From Lates calcarifer (Eukaryota > Chordata > Actinopteri > Centropomidae), in NCBI RefSeq assembly GCF_001640805.2, contig NC_066844.1, forward strand, positions 9,230,430 through 9,294,429: a stretch of 64,000 nt of DNA, written 5' to 3'. Below, piece by piece: positions 13,888 through 34,200 of the stretch. The position numbers and the translations under genes were made by a program. The first letter of the stretch is position 1, and each line of letters opens with the position of its first letter. Under the pieces are notes generated by a model. The model did no database searches and was not told where the DNA came from. It worked only from the letters and a program-made list of their open reading frames with translations.

Positions 13888-13998
13888 AGATTGTTAATAT
13901 TTTGATTTGTGTGGTATGGTACTTTGTGGAGGAGGCCTTCACTGTACTGCCTCTACTAATTCAGCACAAGAAGAGTCATAAACACTAGTTACCACATA

Positions 13999-14004
13999 TT
14001 TATT
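13999..14004 (-). terminator. camk1g: Poly(A) signal of camk1g
   Basis: TTTATT on the + strand (AATAAA on the minus strand) lies about 800 bases after the camk1g stop codon. It is only some 110 bp from the lamb3 hexamer on the other strand. An alternative upstream signal cannot be excluded. Confidence 0.65.
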
Positions 14005-14809
14005 GAGAAAATAATATACAAAAGAGAGATGTATGTGTCGCTACATTGTGAATTCAGAATCATCCATGACATCACTAGTGTTTACACCAGCTTGTGGCAC
14101 TTGATAAGTTGTTGTTTTACAAGAGAGCAGCTTATGTACGTATAGCAGAAGACAAGGCGAACACCCAGTTACCGTGTGTCAACGCCTCCACTTCAAAATA
14201 CAGTTTAATCTCAGAAACAAAAAGAACATTTTTTCTGCATTGTGGATCCATCACTGCAATTCAGCAAGTGGCAAAATAATGATACGTGTCCAAAAATCTG
14301 CCGGCAAAGTTCAAAACAGTCCATACGCTACAGCTGACTGTACATTCCCAGTCCAACAGCAGATATTAAATTAGCTTAATAATGACATACAGAGCAATCC
14401 AATGACATGACTGAAGTTTCAGAGTATGAAATCTTTCAGAGCTTTATAAAACTTTGCCATGTCAGTCAAATGAAATTCAAAAATCTAAATCTATTCAAAA
14501 TAAATATTTTTGGGGGGAATTTAGTCACATCTTGACAGTAGTAGATAACAGTTTTAAGAAAATAAATGTCATCAGTTAAACAGGATTATGTATGAATGCT
14601 ATATAATGAATTCCTGCTTCTGTCTGTTTTAATGAGTGTTCCACTGTGTACGCACAGCCACTCCACATTAACGTGTTTTCTGCAGTGCAGATACAGTGTG
14701 TGTCTGTTGTTGGAATTTATTTTCTGCAGCCAGGAATCACAACAGACATGAAAAAGCTGAGCAGCACGTGTCAACACCTTCACACCAAGAAGGATGCCAC
14801 TGAGTGCCA

Positions 14810-23398
<8,589 letters not shown>

Positions 23399-23504
23399 CT
23401 TGGCTCTGACGTTGCCGTAGACTCCTGAAGCACAGGTGACATAAATTGTTTGTATTTCCTATTGGTTAAAAAACACTAGGACATCATCATGCATTAAGTT
23501 ACAG

Positions 23505-23722
23505 CCACCATCCATCCATCCATTATCTACACTGCTTATCCGTTAAGGGTTGCAGCGGGCAAACAACCACTCACACTCACATTCATACCTATGGACAATT
23601 TAGAGTCATCAGTTAACCTAACTTTCATGTCTTTGGAGTGTGGGAAGGAAGCCAGAGTACCCGGAGAGAACCCAGACAGAGAACATGCAAACGCCACACA
23701 GAAAAGAACCCGAAACCTTCAT
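23505..23722 (-). repeat. Dispersed fish repeat (SINE-like), minus orientation
   Basis: On the minus strand this reads through the characteristic blocks TTTGCATGTTCTC, GGGT..TCTCCGGGTACTC, GTTAGGTTAACTGATGACTC, AAATTGTCCATAGG and a GGATAAGCAG..TAGATAATGGATGG tail. Another copy of the family is at 45722. The 5' promoter part is missing here. It sits in camk1g intron 1. Confidence 0.85.
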
Positions 23723-24261
23723 CCCCTCACAAATATGGTTGCTTTCACAGGTGACTTACATAAGTGAGTTACACAAGCTTTTCCTATGCACTTTGTGCAT
23801 AGTCACCAACTAACCTGCAGTGCATGAAATGCTTTCAGTTGCAGTTGCAGCAGTATGAAGTAACAACCCCAATCCTGATGACTGAAAATTGCACTCTATC
23901 ACTAATGGGCCCCCATCAAAGCCACCTGATGCTCAAGGAATTTGTGTTATAAATTAATTAATTGTCCTTGTGGCCTTGCTCTTTGCAAATGCAGATGTTT
24001 TGGTCATCCTGCTCCCAGGCTGTCCCCCTGCAGATCCTCTTATCTGAACACAGGACATCAGCACTCTTCTGCAGCACTCAACATTTACACCTGTCTTTAT
24101 TGTTTCAGTCTGAGAATGTTATACAGTGATAAACAGTGTGTCATGTTAACAGAGACTGACGGGAAGATGACCAATGCCTGGTTCCTTATACATATTTGTT
24201 TACTAGCGTGTAACAAAGTGTTTTAAGTGTTCAGTTTAGACTAGTAGATGGCTCCTTTGTG

Positions 24262-24480
24262 AGTATTTCAGGCAGTACTGGAAGAAGTATTTAGATTTTT
24301 TTTCCACTTAAGTAGCAAAAGTACACTGATAACAAGCATTCAAAACCTTACTTAGGGGATAACTCTGGTATTTTTGAACCTGGACCAGAAACAGTATCAC
24401 TTTATATCACTATGAGGCTCCACCGATAAAAATAAAAACACACGACTTTCAGAGGTGGAAGAAGTATTCAGATTTATTCC
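24262..24480. repeat. Remnant of a common teleost dispersed repeat
   Basis: Two pieces, at 24270-24355 and 24452-24476, share GGAAGAAGTATT(T/C)AGAT. The first continues into CACTTAAGTAGCAAAAGTAC and CATTCAAAACCTTACTTA. This resembles a repeat very common in teleost genomes that starts GTGGAAGAAGTATTCAGATC and continues CTTAAGTAAAAGTA. The family name is uncertain and both pieces are decayed. Confidence 0.5.
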
Positions 24481-25961
24481 AGCAGCTCCGGTGTTCTTCT
24501 CAGTAAAATTCTTGCTTTTGTCAGTGGAGTCTGGTAGTGATGTACAATGTTTCTGGTTAAACAAAAAGGATCTTACTCTTTTTATGGCTGTTTAGAGCTT
24601 AACAAATTTTATTCTCAAATCCATACCTTGTGTTTTAGCAGCCTCAGATTACACCCCATCTAATTTGTTTCATTCAATTAAGCATTCAACTCCTTTGTAT
24701 TCCTCAAACTGTTTGTCTTTAAAAATGTTCTGGTGTCAGCATGTTAAAAATGTTAAAAAAGGTTTGTTTTTCTAATATTTTATTGATTGGTTAGGTAACA
24801 TTTAATATTCTAAAATGTAGGGATTTACTGCATATCTCTGTTAATATCACTGAAAATGAATACTGAATTAAGTTTGTTGGGGGGATGGGGTGGGGGTGGC
24901 AGGTGTAAGTCCCTCCTTGACCCTAACAGTGTCCTGGTTATATAAACATTTGCATGTCCATGACTTAGGTCAGTTCTCACAGTTCTCTCAGTAAAGCCCA
25001 TTTGTACCTATCAGTTACACAAGTCTCAAAAAAACAGAGGATTAGAGAGGTAAATAGCAGTGGTTAGTTAATCTTCCCAGTCATCCCTCCTGTCCTCCCT
25101 CCAGATTAGTGGCTGATTCCCTGACAGGGCAAGAACTGGGTCGTTTTATAATCCTGGCCCTGAAAGGCCAATGAACTTTGACCTTCCAAAAAAAAAAGTT
25201 TTGAAATGCACTGAGAGGGACATTCTTTAATCTCATATGTTAAATCATGAAATTCACTGAAGTTACCATCTCAAATAATTACTGTCACATTTTTAGATGA
25301 CTTTCTCATGATGTAGAAAACTTAGATAAAATTCAGAATTCAGAACAGAATATTTCACAATCACTTTGTATTCTGACTGCTTGCTTTGCTACTCTATATG
25401 CTGTGAATGATATTACAAGCAAATTTGAATTTTGCATTTTTACAATTTTTACTCTATTTATACTATTGTTACTCAGTGAGGGAAAGAAATCACTGAATTA
25501 CTCTTTAGCTGTTTTGTTTCTACAGCCTGAAATGTCATCTATTCTCAGTTTAGCAGAGAAAAACATAAATCAAGCAGTTTAGGAACCCATAATTTAAGGG
25601 GTGATTTAATTGATAAAGATACTTAGATAGATAAACTTAAAGAGTTTTGTCTGCTTCAGTTCTTCTAGCACACACCACTGTAGCAGTGAAAACTATATCT
25701 AAAACTGATAGTATGTTGAAATAACTTTGCTAAGTCAAAGTGTCTCCTTCAAATATTATTTAACAGATAGCACAGAGATGACCAGCGGGAAACATGAGCC
25801 AATTCGTTTCTCTACTTATCTCTACTAGTTCAAGTTTAAACATCCGCTAAATAACTCTAGCATATTTCTGAAGAACAACGACATTATTTTATTCATACAG
25901 CTTAAAAATACCAACAAAATGACATATTCTAGTGCTGTAAGTGTAATAAAGCTGGTCTTAC

Positions 25962-26085
25962 CTGAGGAGCGGTGGCTCAGTTGAGGTATCTCTGGATGTA
26001 CCTGGATGTTTCCAGCAGGCTGCTGCTCTTCACGGGCAGGGGGCGGGGCTTCGTCATCTCACCTCCTCCGTTCGCAGTCACACAA
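25962..26085 (-). other. camk1g: Probable non-coding first exon and promoter of camk1g
   Basis: A clean donor (CTCAG|GTAAGAC on the minus strand; last exon base 25962) lies 2.5 kb upstream of the start-codon exon, whose acceptor at 23427-23425 shows that it has 5'UTR. The sequence just upstream is locally GC-rich and has a GC box GGGCGGGGC at 26041-26049. The transcription start is not visible, and the right boundary is a guess. Confidence 0.55.
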
Positions 26086-26099
26086 CATACAACATCCAC

Positions 26100-27480
26100 A
26101 CTACTAAGACCTGCCACGTTATTAGGTTGTCTCTTTTTTAAGTCTTCAGCAAACTGTTACAATTATATATTTAAATAAATATTCATACGTATGTCATATT
26201 AATTATGATGATATATTAATAATATATTAATAATAATAATTATGATATATTTTTCTTTCTGTCTTTTAAACCTACATATCCACAATGCTTTTCATCTTAT
26301 TTCGAATATTTTCCATGCATTGGAAATATGTAATTTTGTTAATAAGACAATTTGGGAGATGTTACCCTATACTTTGTGGCTCAGTGAAACAAGCCTGTTT
26401 GGACAACTTGAGGCTGACCAGTGCTGCAAGTCGTGATAACTTTCATTACTGATTAATCTATTAGTTAATCAACTACTTGTTGACTCTACAATAAAATATG
26501 ATCAAAACTGGTACAAATCTCTGTTCAGCTCACAGAGCCAAAAGTGACCGTTAATTTTACTGTGAGAGTGTCAATAACACAAAACAGTCCTTTACATGTC
26601 CAGAAATCTGACTTTCACTTAAGTCAGCATTTCGTTGTCTGCCCTGCTTAGAAGGACAATAAAGCTATATTATATATTCTATTCTTTTAGTAGGTTTCAA
26701 TGCTGACTGAGAACCTTTCATATCTAGTTTTATGGACTATGATTTTCATATTGGTTTGAATTTGGAAAGGAAGGAAAGGCAAAAGATACCATTTAGCACT
26801 TATAAAATAGTCATTCATTATATATCAGCCCCAACATTAAACTACTGGTTTAAATAGTTGTCATTTCTGCAGTTGTCCCACAGTTGTTCACCATCCCCAT
26901 GCATATGCTACCATGTCTTTTGCTGTAACATTTTCAGATACTTCTAATGTTTGTTTCTAATGTTTCAACATTTCATTCTGGTCTGTGCAGCCTGACGATA
27001 TGCAATGCTGCAGCACGAGACATGTTCCTTAGTAGCAGGGTATTGATAGCACAGCTAAGCTGATTATATATACTGTATCAGCAGCTAATGCAAATAGATG
27101 CCCAGTAGGCCACTGCATCATTACTTGTCATAATTAGATTAATATTTACACAGACTGCATGCAAGTGCAGACCAGGGAATAAACAATTCATTTTTTAAAA
27201 CGTGAATATCAGTCATTAGTTTGCTTTTGTTCAAACACAGACAATTTTGTGGTACATCATATGAAACTGTTATGTCTTAACAGGGCATACCAAACCCTTT
27301 TTAGAACCAAATGCAGTATTTTTTAAAGTCACACTCCTCTCTCTCAAGTAGTTTTGCTTTTCTAAAAATGCAAATGTGTATATATCATTAAAAGTTAGAA
27401 AACAGAAATGCAAATATTAAAATGAATACATACATACAACACTTGAATTAAATTCGACCAAGGGACCTTAGGACTGCTTA
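26100..27480. other. Intergenic stretch between camk1g and usp48
   Basis: AT-rich sequence with no convincing exon, RNA gene or recognised transposon on either strand. The two genes point away from each other across it. Confidence 0.6.
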
Positions 27481-27580
27481 TTTATATATATACTTATCTA
27501 TACTTAATGTGTGTGTGTGAGTGCAATGTTGTGGCTGATATCGGTGAACATCCGCTCATCCCTCCAGTCACAACAAAGAG

Positions 27581-27608
27581 ACGTCACCGACGTCATTTGT
27601 TGACGTCG
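27581..27608. promoter_or_regulatory. Cluster of three CRE/ATF-type sites upstream of usp48
   Basis: Three ACGTC cores occur within 28 bases: ACGTCA at 27581, GACGTCA at 27589 and TGACGTC at 27601. They sit about 620 bp before the usp48 start codon, at the edge of a CpG-containing stretch. Binding by CREB/ATF proteins is an inference from motif. Confidence 0.5.
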
Positions 27609-27763
27609 TGCTGATTTTGAGCGGAGAAATAATATATTTATAAACTGACGCAAGGGCGCTAAATCTAAAATAAACCGTGAATAAAATGTGAAAATACATA
27701 AATATTTTGGTGAAGCAGCTGCACGCATGAAAGGTTCGACAATATTTGACCTTAACACAATAA

Positions 27764-28145
27764 ACTCGTTACGTTAGCGTCAGGTAGCGTTAAATGGAAA
27801 GTGCAGGGAAAATGACTTGCTAACACTGTCGGGCTAGCTACATTTTAGCTAGCTAGCTAACGTTAGCACAAGGGTAGTCCTTACTTCTGACGTTACCTTG
27901 CAAATACTGTTTGTCGTGATTTATTGTATTTCATTGCTCTGTGTGCTTTTGAGATTAGGTCTGATACGCTCACTTTTCAATTTTAAATAGGGTAGTGAAG
28001 GATAGTAATATTAGTTGGCTAGGTTAAGTAGCACTACATAGCTAACGAGAGGTTGCTGCGTAAGAATCAAGCTATGACCTGCGAGAACTTATTTAGCTCC
28101 TGTTAGCCGGCTATGTTAGCATTCATAGAGACCGTGTTGCTAACC
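27764..28145 (+). promoter_or_regulatory. usp48: usp48 promoter / 5'UTR region with GCTAAC-GTTAGC motifs
   Basis: The stretch before the usp48 ATG has more CpG than its surroundings and at least six GTTAGC or GCTAAC hexamers, including the 12-base palindrome GCTAACGTTAGC at 27856-27867. The transcription start is not visible. No TATA box in a convincing position was seen. Confidence 0.5.
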
Positions 28146-28215
28146 TTGGGCCACTGCATTCTTTCTTTTTCGACCTATATATCTGACTGTTTGGTCAACG
28201 GTACATCGTAGGATT

Positions 28216-31200
28216 ATGGCGCCCCGCATACAGCTGGAGAAAGCGGCTTGGCGCTGGGTGGAAACGGTGAAACCAGAGGATATCAGACAGGAGCATATCG
28301 AGCTAGCATATCGCGTTAATCTCCCGGCCTGCAAGAGAGGAGCCTGCAGGTACGATGTTAACATTTCTGAACAACATGCATCTGTTGTGCTAGCGTGGGC
28401 TAGTAAAAATACCAGAAGTTAAATTTGATTTTAAAGTTGTGGGGTTAATAGCCGGCTTCGCAGAGAGATGCTAATGTGCATCATAAGTCTGATTTGTTTC
28501 CTTGTTTGTGGACAAGTTTTCGTAGCTTTTAGAGCTGCTCTCTAGACTTTGTATGAATCCACTCTACTTTTCAATTTGTCATACCACAATATAGCTCAAA
28601 TGTAAACGATGGTAGACAGTACGTATCACAAGGAGCAATAATTCCGACAGCTGTAATGTTCCTGAACCTGATCTTGCTGTGTGGCTTTTAACTCCATATA
28701 TAAGGCTAATTTCTAAGTGTGTGTATTTCTGTATACAGAACATCATTGATTAATAGTTGGATTACTACTTCCTAAGTTGGCAGTGAAACAATGCAGTTAA
28801 TGATCATGACATCCTTTTGCAGGAGGAACTGCAAAGGGAATCCCAACTGTCTTGTAGGTATTGGTGAACAGGCGTGGCTGGGGGAGATTGATGAAAATGC
28901 TTTTCACAATATTGATGACCCAAATTCAGAGCGTCGAGACAAGGTATCTCTTTTATTGGGTGTGCATACTGCTAATTGTTTTTTTCACATGTCTTCTTTT
29001 CTTTTGATTACAAATATGTTGTAAATGGACAGCTCAACTCCAGAGATGTGACCAGAGCTGGTGGAATATCTAAATAGGCAGTTGATCCCATCTCTCTCTC
29101 TGTCTCTGCCTCCTTTCAGAACACATTTGTTGGCCTGACCAACCTGGGTGCAACATGTTATGTCAACACATTCCTGCAAGTGTGGTTCCACAACCTAGAA
29201 CTGCGAAGGAGCCTTTATCAGTGCCATAATTCCAGAGCACAGGAACACAACGTTGAGTCTGGTACAACTGAAAACTAAATACAGAGGGCTGTTCTTAATG
29301 TTTGTTTATTTTCCGGTTAAAGTCAGCATCTGTTTACCAGATTTTGTTAAGTATTTTCACTTTCGTGTGCAAAAGTAGTGTATATACCATCAGCAATGTA
29401 ATAGCAATACCTAAATAACTATTTATAACATTGTTTGATTTTTTTTTTTTTTTTTTTTGCCCAAATTAAAGCAGGTATTCAGAGGGTATGACATTTGTTT
29501 ATATTGAGTATAATTAAATTAAAATGATCTGACAGGAGGCACAGAAGGGCCCATTTACACGTTGGCCTGTATTTAAGTGTGACTGAGACCATCAGCACAC
29601 TATACTCTCCTACTTTGATTGCTTTGTAGGTTTTTACCTTTTCATAAAATGAAAACATTTCATCCTCTGAAACATCTGTCTTTTTCAGATTACGAGCCTC
29701 AGTCCATCTGTGAGCATCTGCAGTATCTGTTTGCACTCCTGCAGAACAGCAATAGGAAGTACATAGATCCTTCAGGGCTGGTTAAAGCACTGGGTCTGGA
29801 CACAGGACAACAGCAGGTGAATCACATACATCCTGGCAAATTATTGAAATTTGAACTTAGAAATACATGGTTAGTATCATGGTTTTAAAGATGATTTATT
29901 TTATTAGGGTCCAGTCTTCCCAAGTCTTCCTTATTGTGAGAATTGTGTATGTCTCTGTAGAAATGTGCATTATATCACCTCAGTATGTAGATGGTCAAAA
30001 ATAATACCCATCAGAAGTTCACAGAAGTCAAAGTGATACCTTGAAATTTGAACAACTGTCAAATTATCAAAATTTTTATTGATAACTTTTGTGTTGATCT
30101 GTTGATTGTGTTGATTTTCAGGATGCCCAGGAGTTTTCAAAGCTTTTCTTGTCTCTGTTGGAGGATACACTATCCAAGCAAAAGAACCCCAACCTGCAGA
30201 ATGTCATCCAACGGCAGTTCTGTGGACAGTTCTCCTACGTTACTGTGTAAGACGACTCATTACTCTAAAACCCAACACAAGTTTATACCTAAATGGTAAA
30301 AGTATCATATGATAAAGCACTGAACATTAGACTTCCTCAAAATTTCATGATTTGTTTTTAGCTATTTATGCTACCTTCACCTGTGGAAGGATGTTGTGGA
30401 GCATTCTGCCATTGCCCTCTATTCTTATCGTTTTTGTTCAGTGAACTCCCATCTGCTCTGTTTTATGTAAAAACTGTCTCTTTTGCGTTATTTTCATGAC
30501 TTGCAAAACTCTTCTCTGCTGGTTTATTACAAGATGAACCTCAGTGAAGTGTCAGGCCTTGGCTCATTACTGTGGCAACTGTATTGGCTAGCCTTTCAGT
30601 TCTCACATAAAAATAAGTTAACAATTCTTGGACTATTGGATGTATTACAAGTTTCTTTTAGACTGTCATGTGATGAATGAATGCAGTAATGTGGAATACA
30701 GACTAGATAGGCTTTTGCAGAGCTGAAGTTTTCTTGTTGCTCAGAGAGACGTGTTCTTCCTCTCTCCTAGGGACATTTTTTTAAAAGTCAAGCTGTGTGA
30801 TTGTGTAACGCTTTTATCAGCTGGGATGCCAGTCACAGGCAAGATTAGGCTTAATAGCTATTTATTTACATTCTTTAGGGAGTTGGAAGCCTTGCTGATG
30901 TCATATTAATGGAGCAAGTTAGATAGCAGGCATTTTTATAAAGGTCAGTTTAGTGAATGTAAAGGTCATGTTTTTATTAGTCATTCTTTGGCTTGGGTCT
31001 AGAATCACATATCAATGACATATAGCTTCTTTTCTTTTTTTTTGCTGATTTGGAATTATTTTTAGTATTAGGAGTTTAGGACTCTACATGTATTACATTC
31101 AAATCCTTCAAATTGGCATTGCATTTTGAAGGCTTATAAGTGAAGCAAAGCTGACTCCATAGACAAAATAATCAGAAAATAATAAACCATACATAAAGCC

Positions 31201-34200
31201 ATTTTCTACATTGCTGTGGTGGAATCTGTTTTCTTGGTTTGGCTGTTCTCTAGTTGTAACCAGTGTGGACGATCATCTGCTCTGCCCTCCCGATTCTATG
31301 AGCTGGAGCTGAACATCCAGGGCCACAAGAACCTCACAGAGTGTGTCACAGAGTTCCTTAAGGTAACTTTTTTCCCACAATCCCACTGAGTAGCTGCTAC
31401 AGTAAATTATATTTGGGATGTGTATACTGTGAAATGTTGAGTATGTCAACACTTAAAATCATGGGGACATGTAAAACATCAATTCATGTGCATGTAAAAG
31501 TTGTATCAGTTTCTGTATTGAAAGTCTGCCATATTTGGGGGGAAAATGTGAGAAAGTGATCTGGATGAAATACAGTCAGGATCTTGCTTCAACAAAATGT
31601 GTGTGGAAACTTGTGGAAACTCAGCAATTATTATACATATGTATACATATACATATATACTAATGTGAAATGTCAAGCAGCAGCCTCAACAGAAATCATC
31701 AACAGAATCATTTAAAACCAGTGCAGATTTATGATCAAGCTGCAATAGAATCATACATGCGTCTTGTTTTTATCAGTAATGACTTTGTTATGACCAGTCT
31801 TGCCTGCAGCTGACTCTTACCTGCTGGATTTTAGGGCTTGAGTGTATTTTAAAGAACAGATAGCACATAGTTGTTTTTCCTTAAATTTAGTGTGTCATGC
31901 AGCTGTAAGTGAGCTGTCCTGTTTAAAAATGTTTACAAAGTGCTTTTTTTAATAAAGGTGGTGTGTCATATGATCATATTGCTTTATCCCTAATAATTGT
32001 GGGAGGAAGTCATGAACTCAGTTCTCATAGAGAAACATAATTTCTCTCAGCCCATTGGGTCTGTTTAAAAGAGAATAACATTAAATTACTTTATCTGTCC
32101 ACCTTGCAGGAGGAGAAGCTGGATGGGGAGAACCGCTACTTCTGTGAGAACTGTCAGAATAAACAGAGCGCCACCCGAAGGATAAAACTGCACAGCCTTC
32201 CTCCAACCCTCAACCTGCAGCTCATGCGCTTTGTCTTCGATAGGTCAGCCATCACTTTCTGGTGCACTGTGTAAAAACATATAACATTGATAAAATAGTC
32301 TGTATCACTTTGGAATGCCAGTATTTTCTCTCATTAGATTACTGTTTAATGGGCTAAAACCACTTTATTTAGCTTCTTTTAGTTCAAGTACTAGATTAAC
32401 AATTAGGGCATTGGTGCCTGTTGTCTGTTAGTATGAGAGCAGAGGATTTAGTGAACTGTGCTGTCTTCTCCAGACAAACGGGCCACAAGAAGAAGCTGAA
32501 CACTTTTATCAGTTTTCCAGAGCAGCTGGACATGGGGCCTTTCCTGGAAGGAAAACAAGGTATTAGTATGAATCTCTGCAACACTCACATTCTGCACTCT
32601 CCCTTGCCAGTTAGTCCATACTGGCATGTGCCAGCTCTCTCAGTGTAAAGGACTTAAACAAAGTCATTTGAATTCAGAAAGCAAGATAGATGTATTTAAA
32701 AAAAAAACAAACAAACAAAACAATGTGGTCCGTACTGTCAGAGCAGGGTACCTTCATATTGGTGGTAGAGTACTGTTACAGCATGTTCACTGCCTGCCAA
32801 AGCTGACTATTTTTGTTGATGACTATTTAAAAAGTAAACATGCTGATATTGATGCATGTTTGGACTGTTCTTACAGACCAGAAGTGTGTTTATGAATTGA
32901 GTGCTGTGCTGATCCATCGGGGAATCAGTGCCTACTCAGGCCACTATATTGCCCATGTGAAGGATGCTCGTACTGGTGACTGGTACAAATTCAATGATGA
33001 GGAAATTGAGAAGATGGAAGGCAAGAAGCTTCAGCTTGGCATTGAGGAGGACATTGGTAAGTAGCACTCAATATACACTGAACAGTTCCACCTTCCTGAA
33101 ATTCATGGAAACCTTTATGTAGTGTTATATTGTAGGCAACATTCTTATTGTTATCCAGTGTTTGTGGTAATGTGGAATATTTTTCATTTCTTTTGAAAAA
33201 ACATCATGTTGACAGCCGAAATTTTCAGTCACAGTAAAGATGTTTGTTGTAGAAAATGTTGGTGCTTTGGTAAAATAAAGAATTATAAGTTAAGACATGA
33301 CTTGAGTGTCATGTCTGTAAATGTATATACTTTCTCAAAGTTGCTTCTCCTCCTTCTTGGTCTTGGTCCCTAGCTGAGACAGTGAAGTCCCAGACACGAA
33401 AGCCAAAGTGCAGTAAAGGCTACCACTGTTCTAGAAATGCCTACATGCTGGTGTATAAGGTCCAAGAAGAGGAGAGCGCTGATCCCTCCAGGACCAATGT
33501 CGAGGTGCCAGGTTAGTAGTGGAATTTTAAATAATTTTTATCTGTCATCATTTCTTGACCCAAATAATTATTTTTTTGTCTGTATCAAAGAATTAAGACA
33601 AACAGGTTTTAATAGAATACAACCTACTTCTGGGGTTCAGCTTTATAGCCAAGAAATAAAATCTAGATTTTGTCAGAGCAAAAATCAAGCGGTTAAGTCA
33701 AAGGAATTGTCTGCAGAGTTCAAAGACAGCATTGTGTCAAGGCACAGATCTGGGGAAAGCTGAAAGAATCTGCTGCATTGAAGGTTCCCAAGAGCACAGT
33801 GGCTCCTATAATTCTTAAATGGAAGAAGTCTGGAACAACCACGACTCTTCCTAGAGCTTGCTGCCTGGCCAAACTGAGTGACTGGGGGGAAGGGCCTTGG
33901 TAAGAGAGGGGACCATGAACCCAATTGTCACTCGAGCTGAGCTCTAGAGATCCTGTGGGGAGATGGGAGAAACTTCCAGAAGGACAACCAGTTCTAAGTG
34001 TCATGTCTGTCTCTTCCAGACATGATGCTTAGAATTGAAGTAAAAATGTTTTCACCCCATAATGACAAAGTGTTTTTACTTTGTCATTATGGGTGTTGAG
34101 GGTAGACTAAAATTATAGCATAAGACTGCAATATGACAAAATGTGAGAAAATTGAAGGGGTCTGAATACTTTCTGAAGCCACTGTACATTTGTTTTTAGG

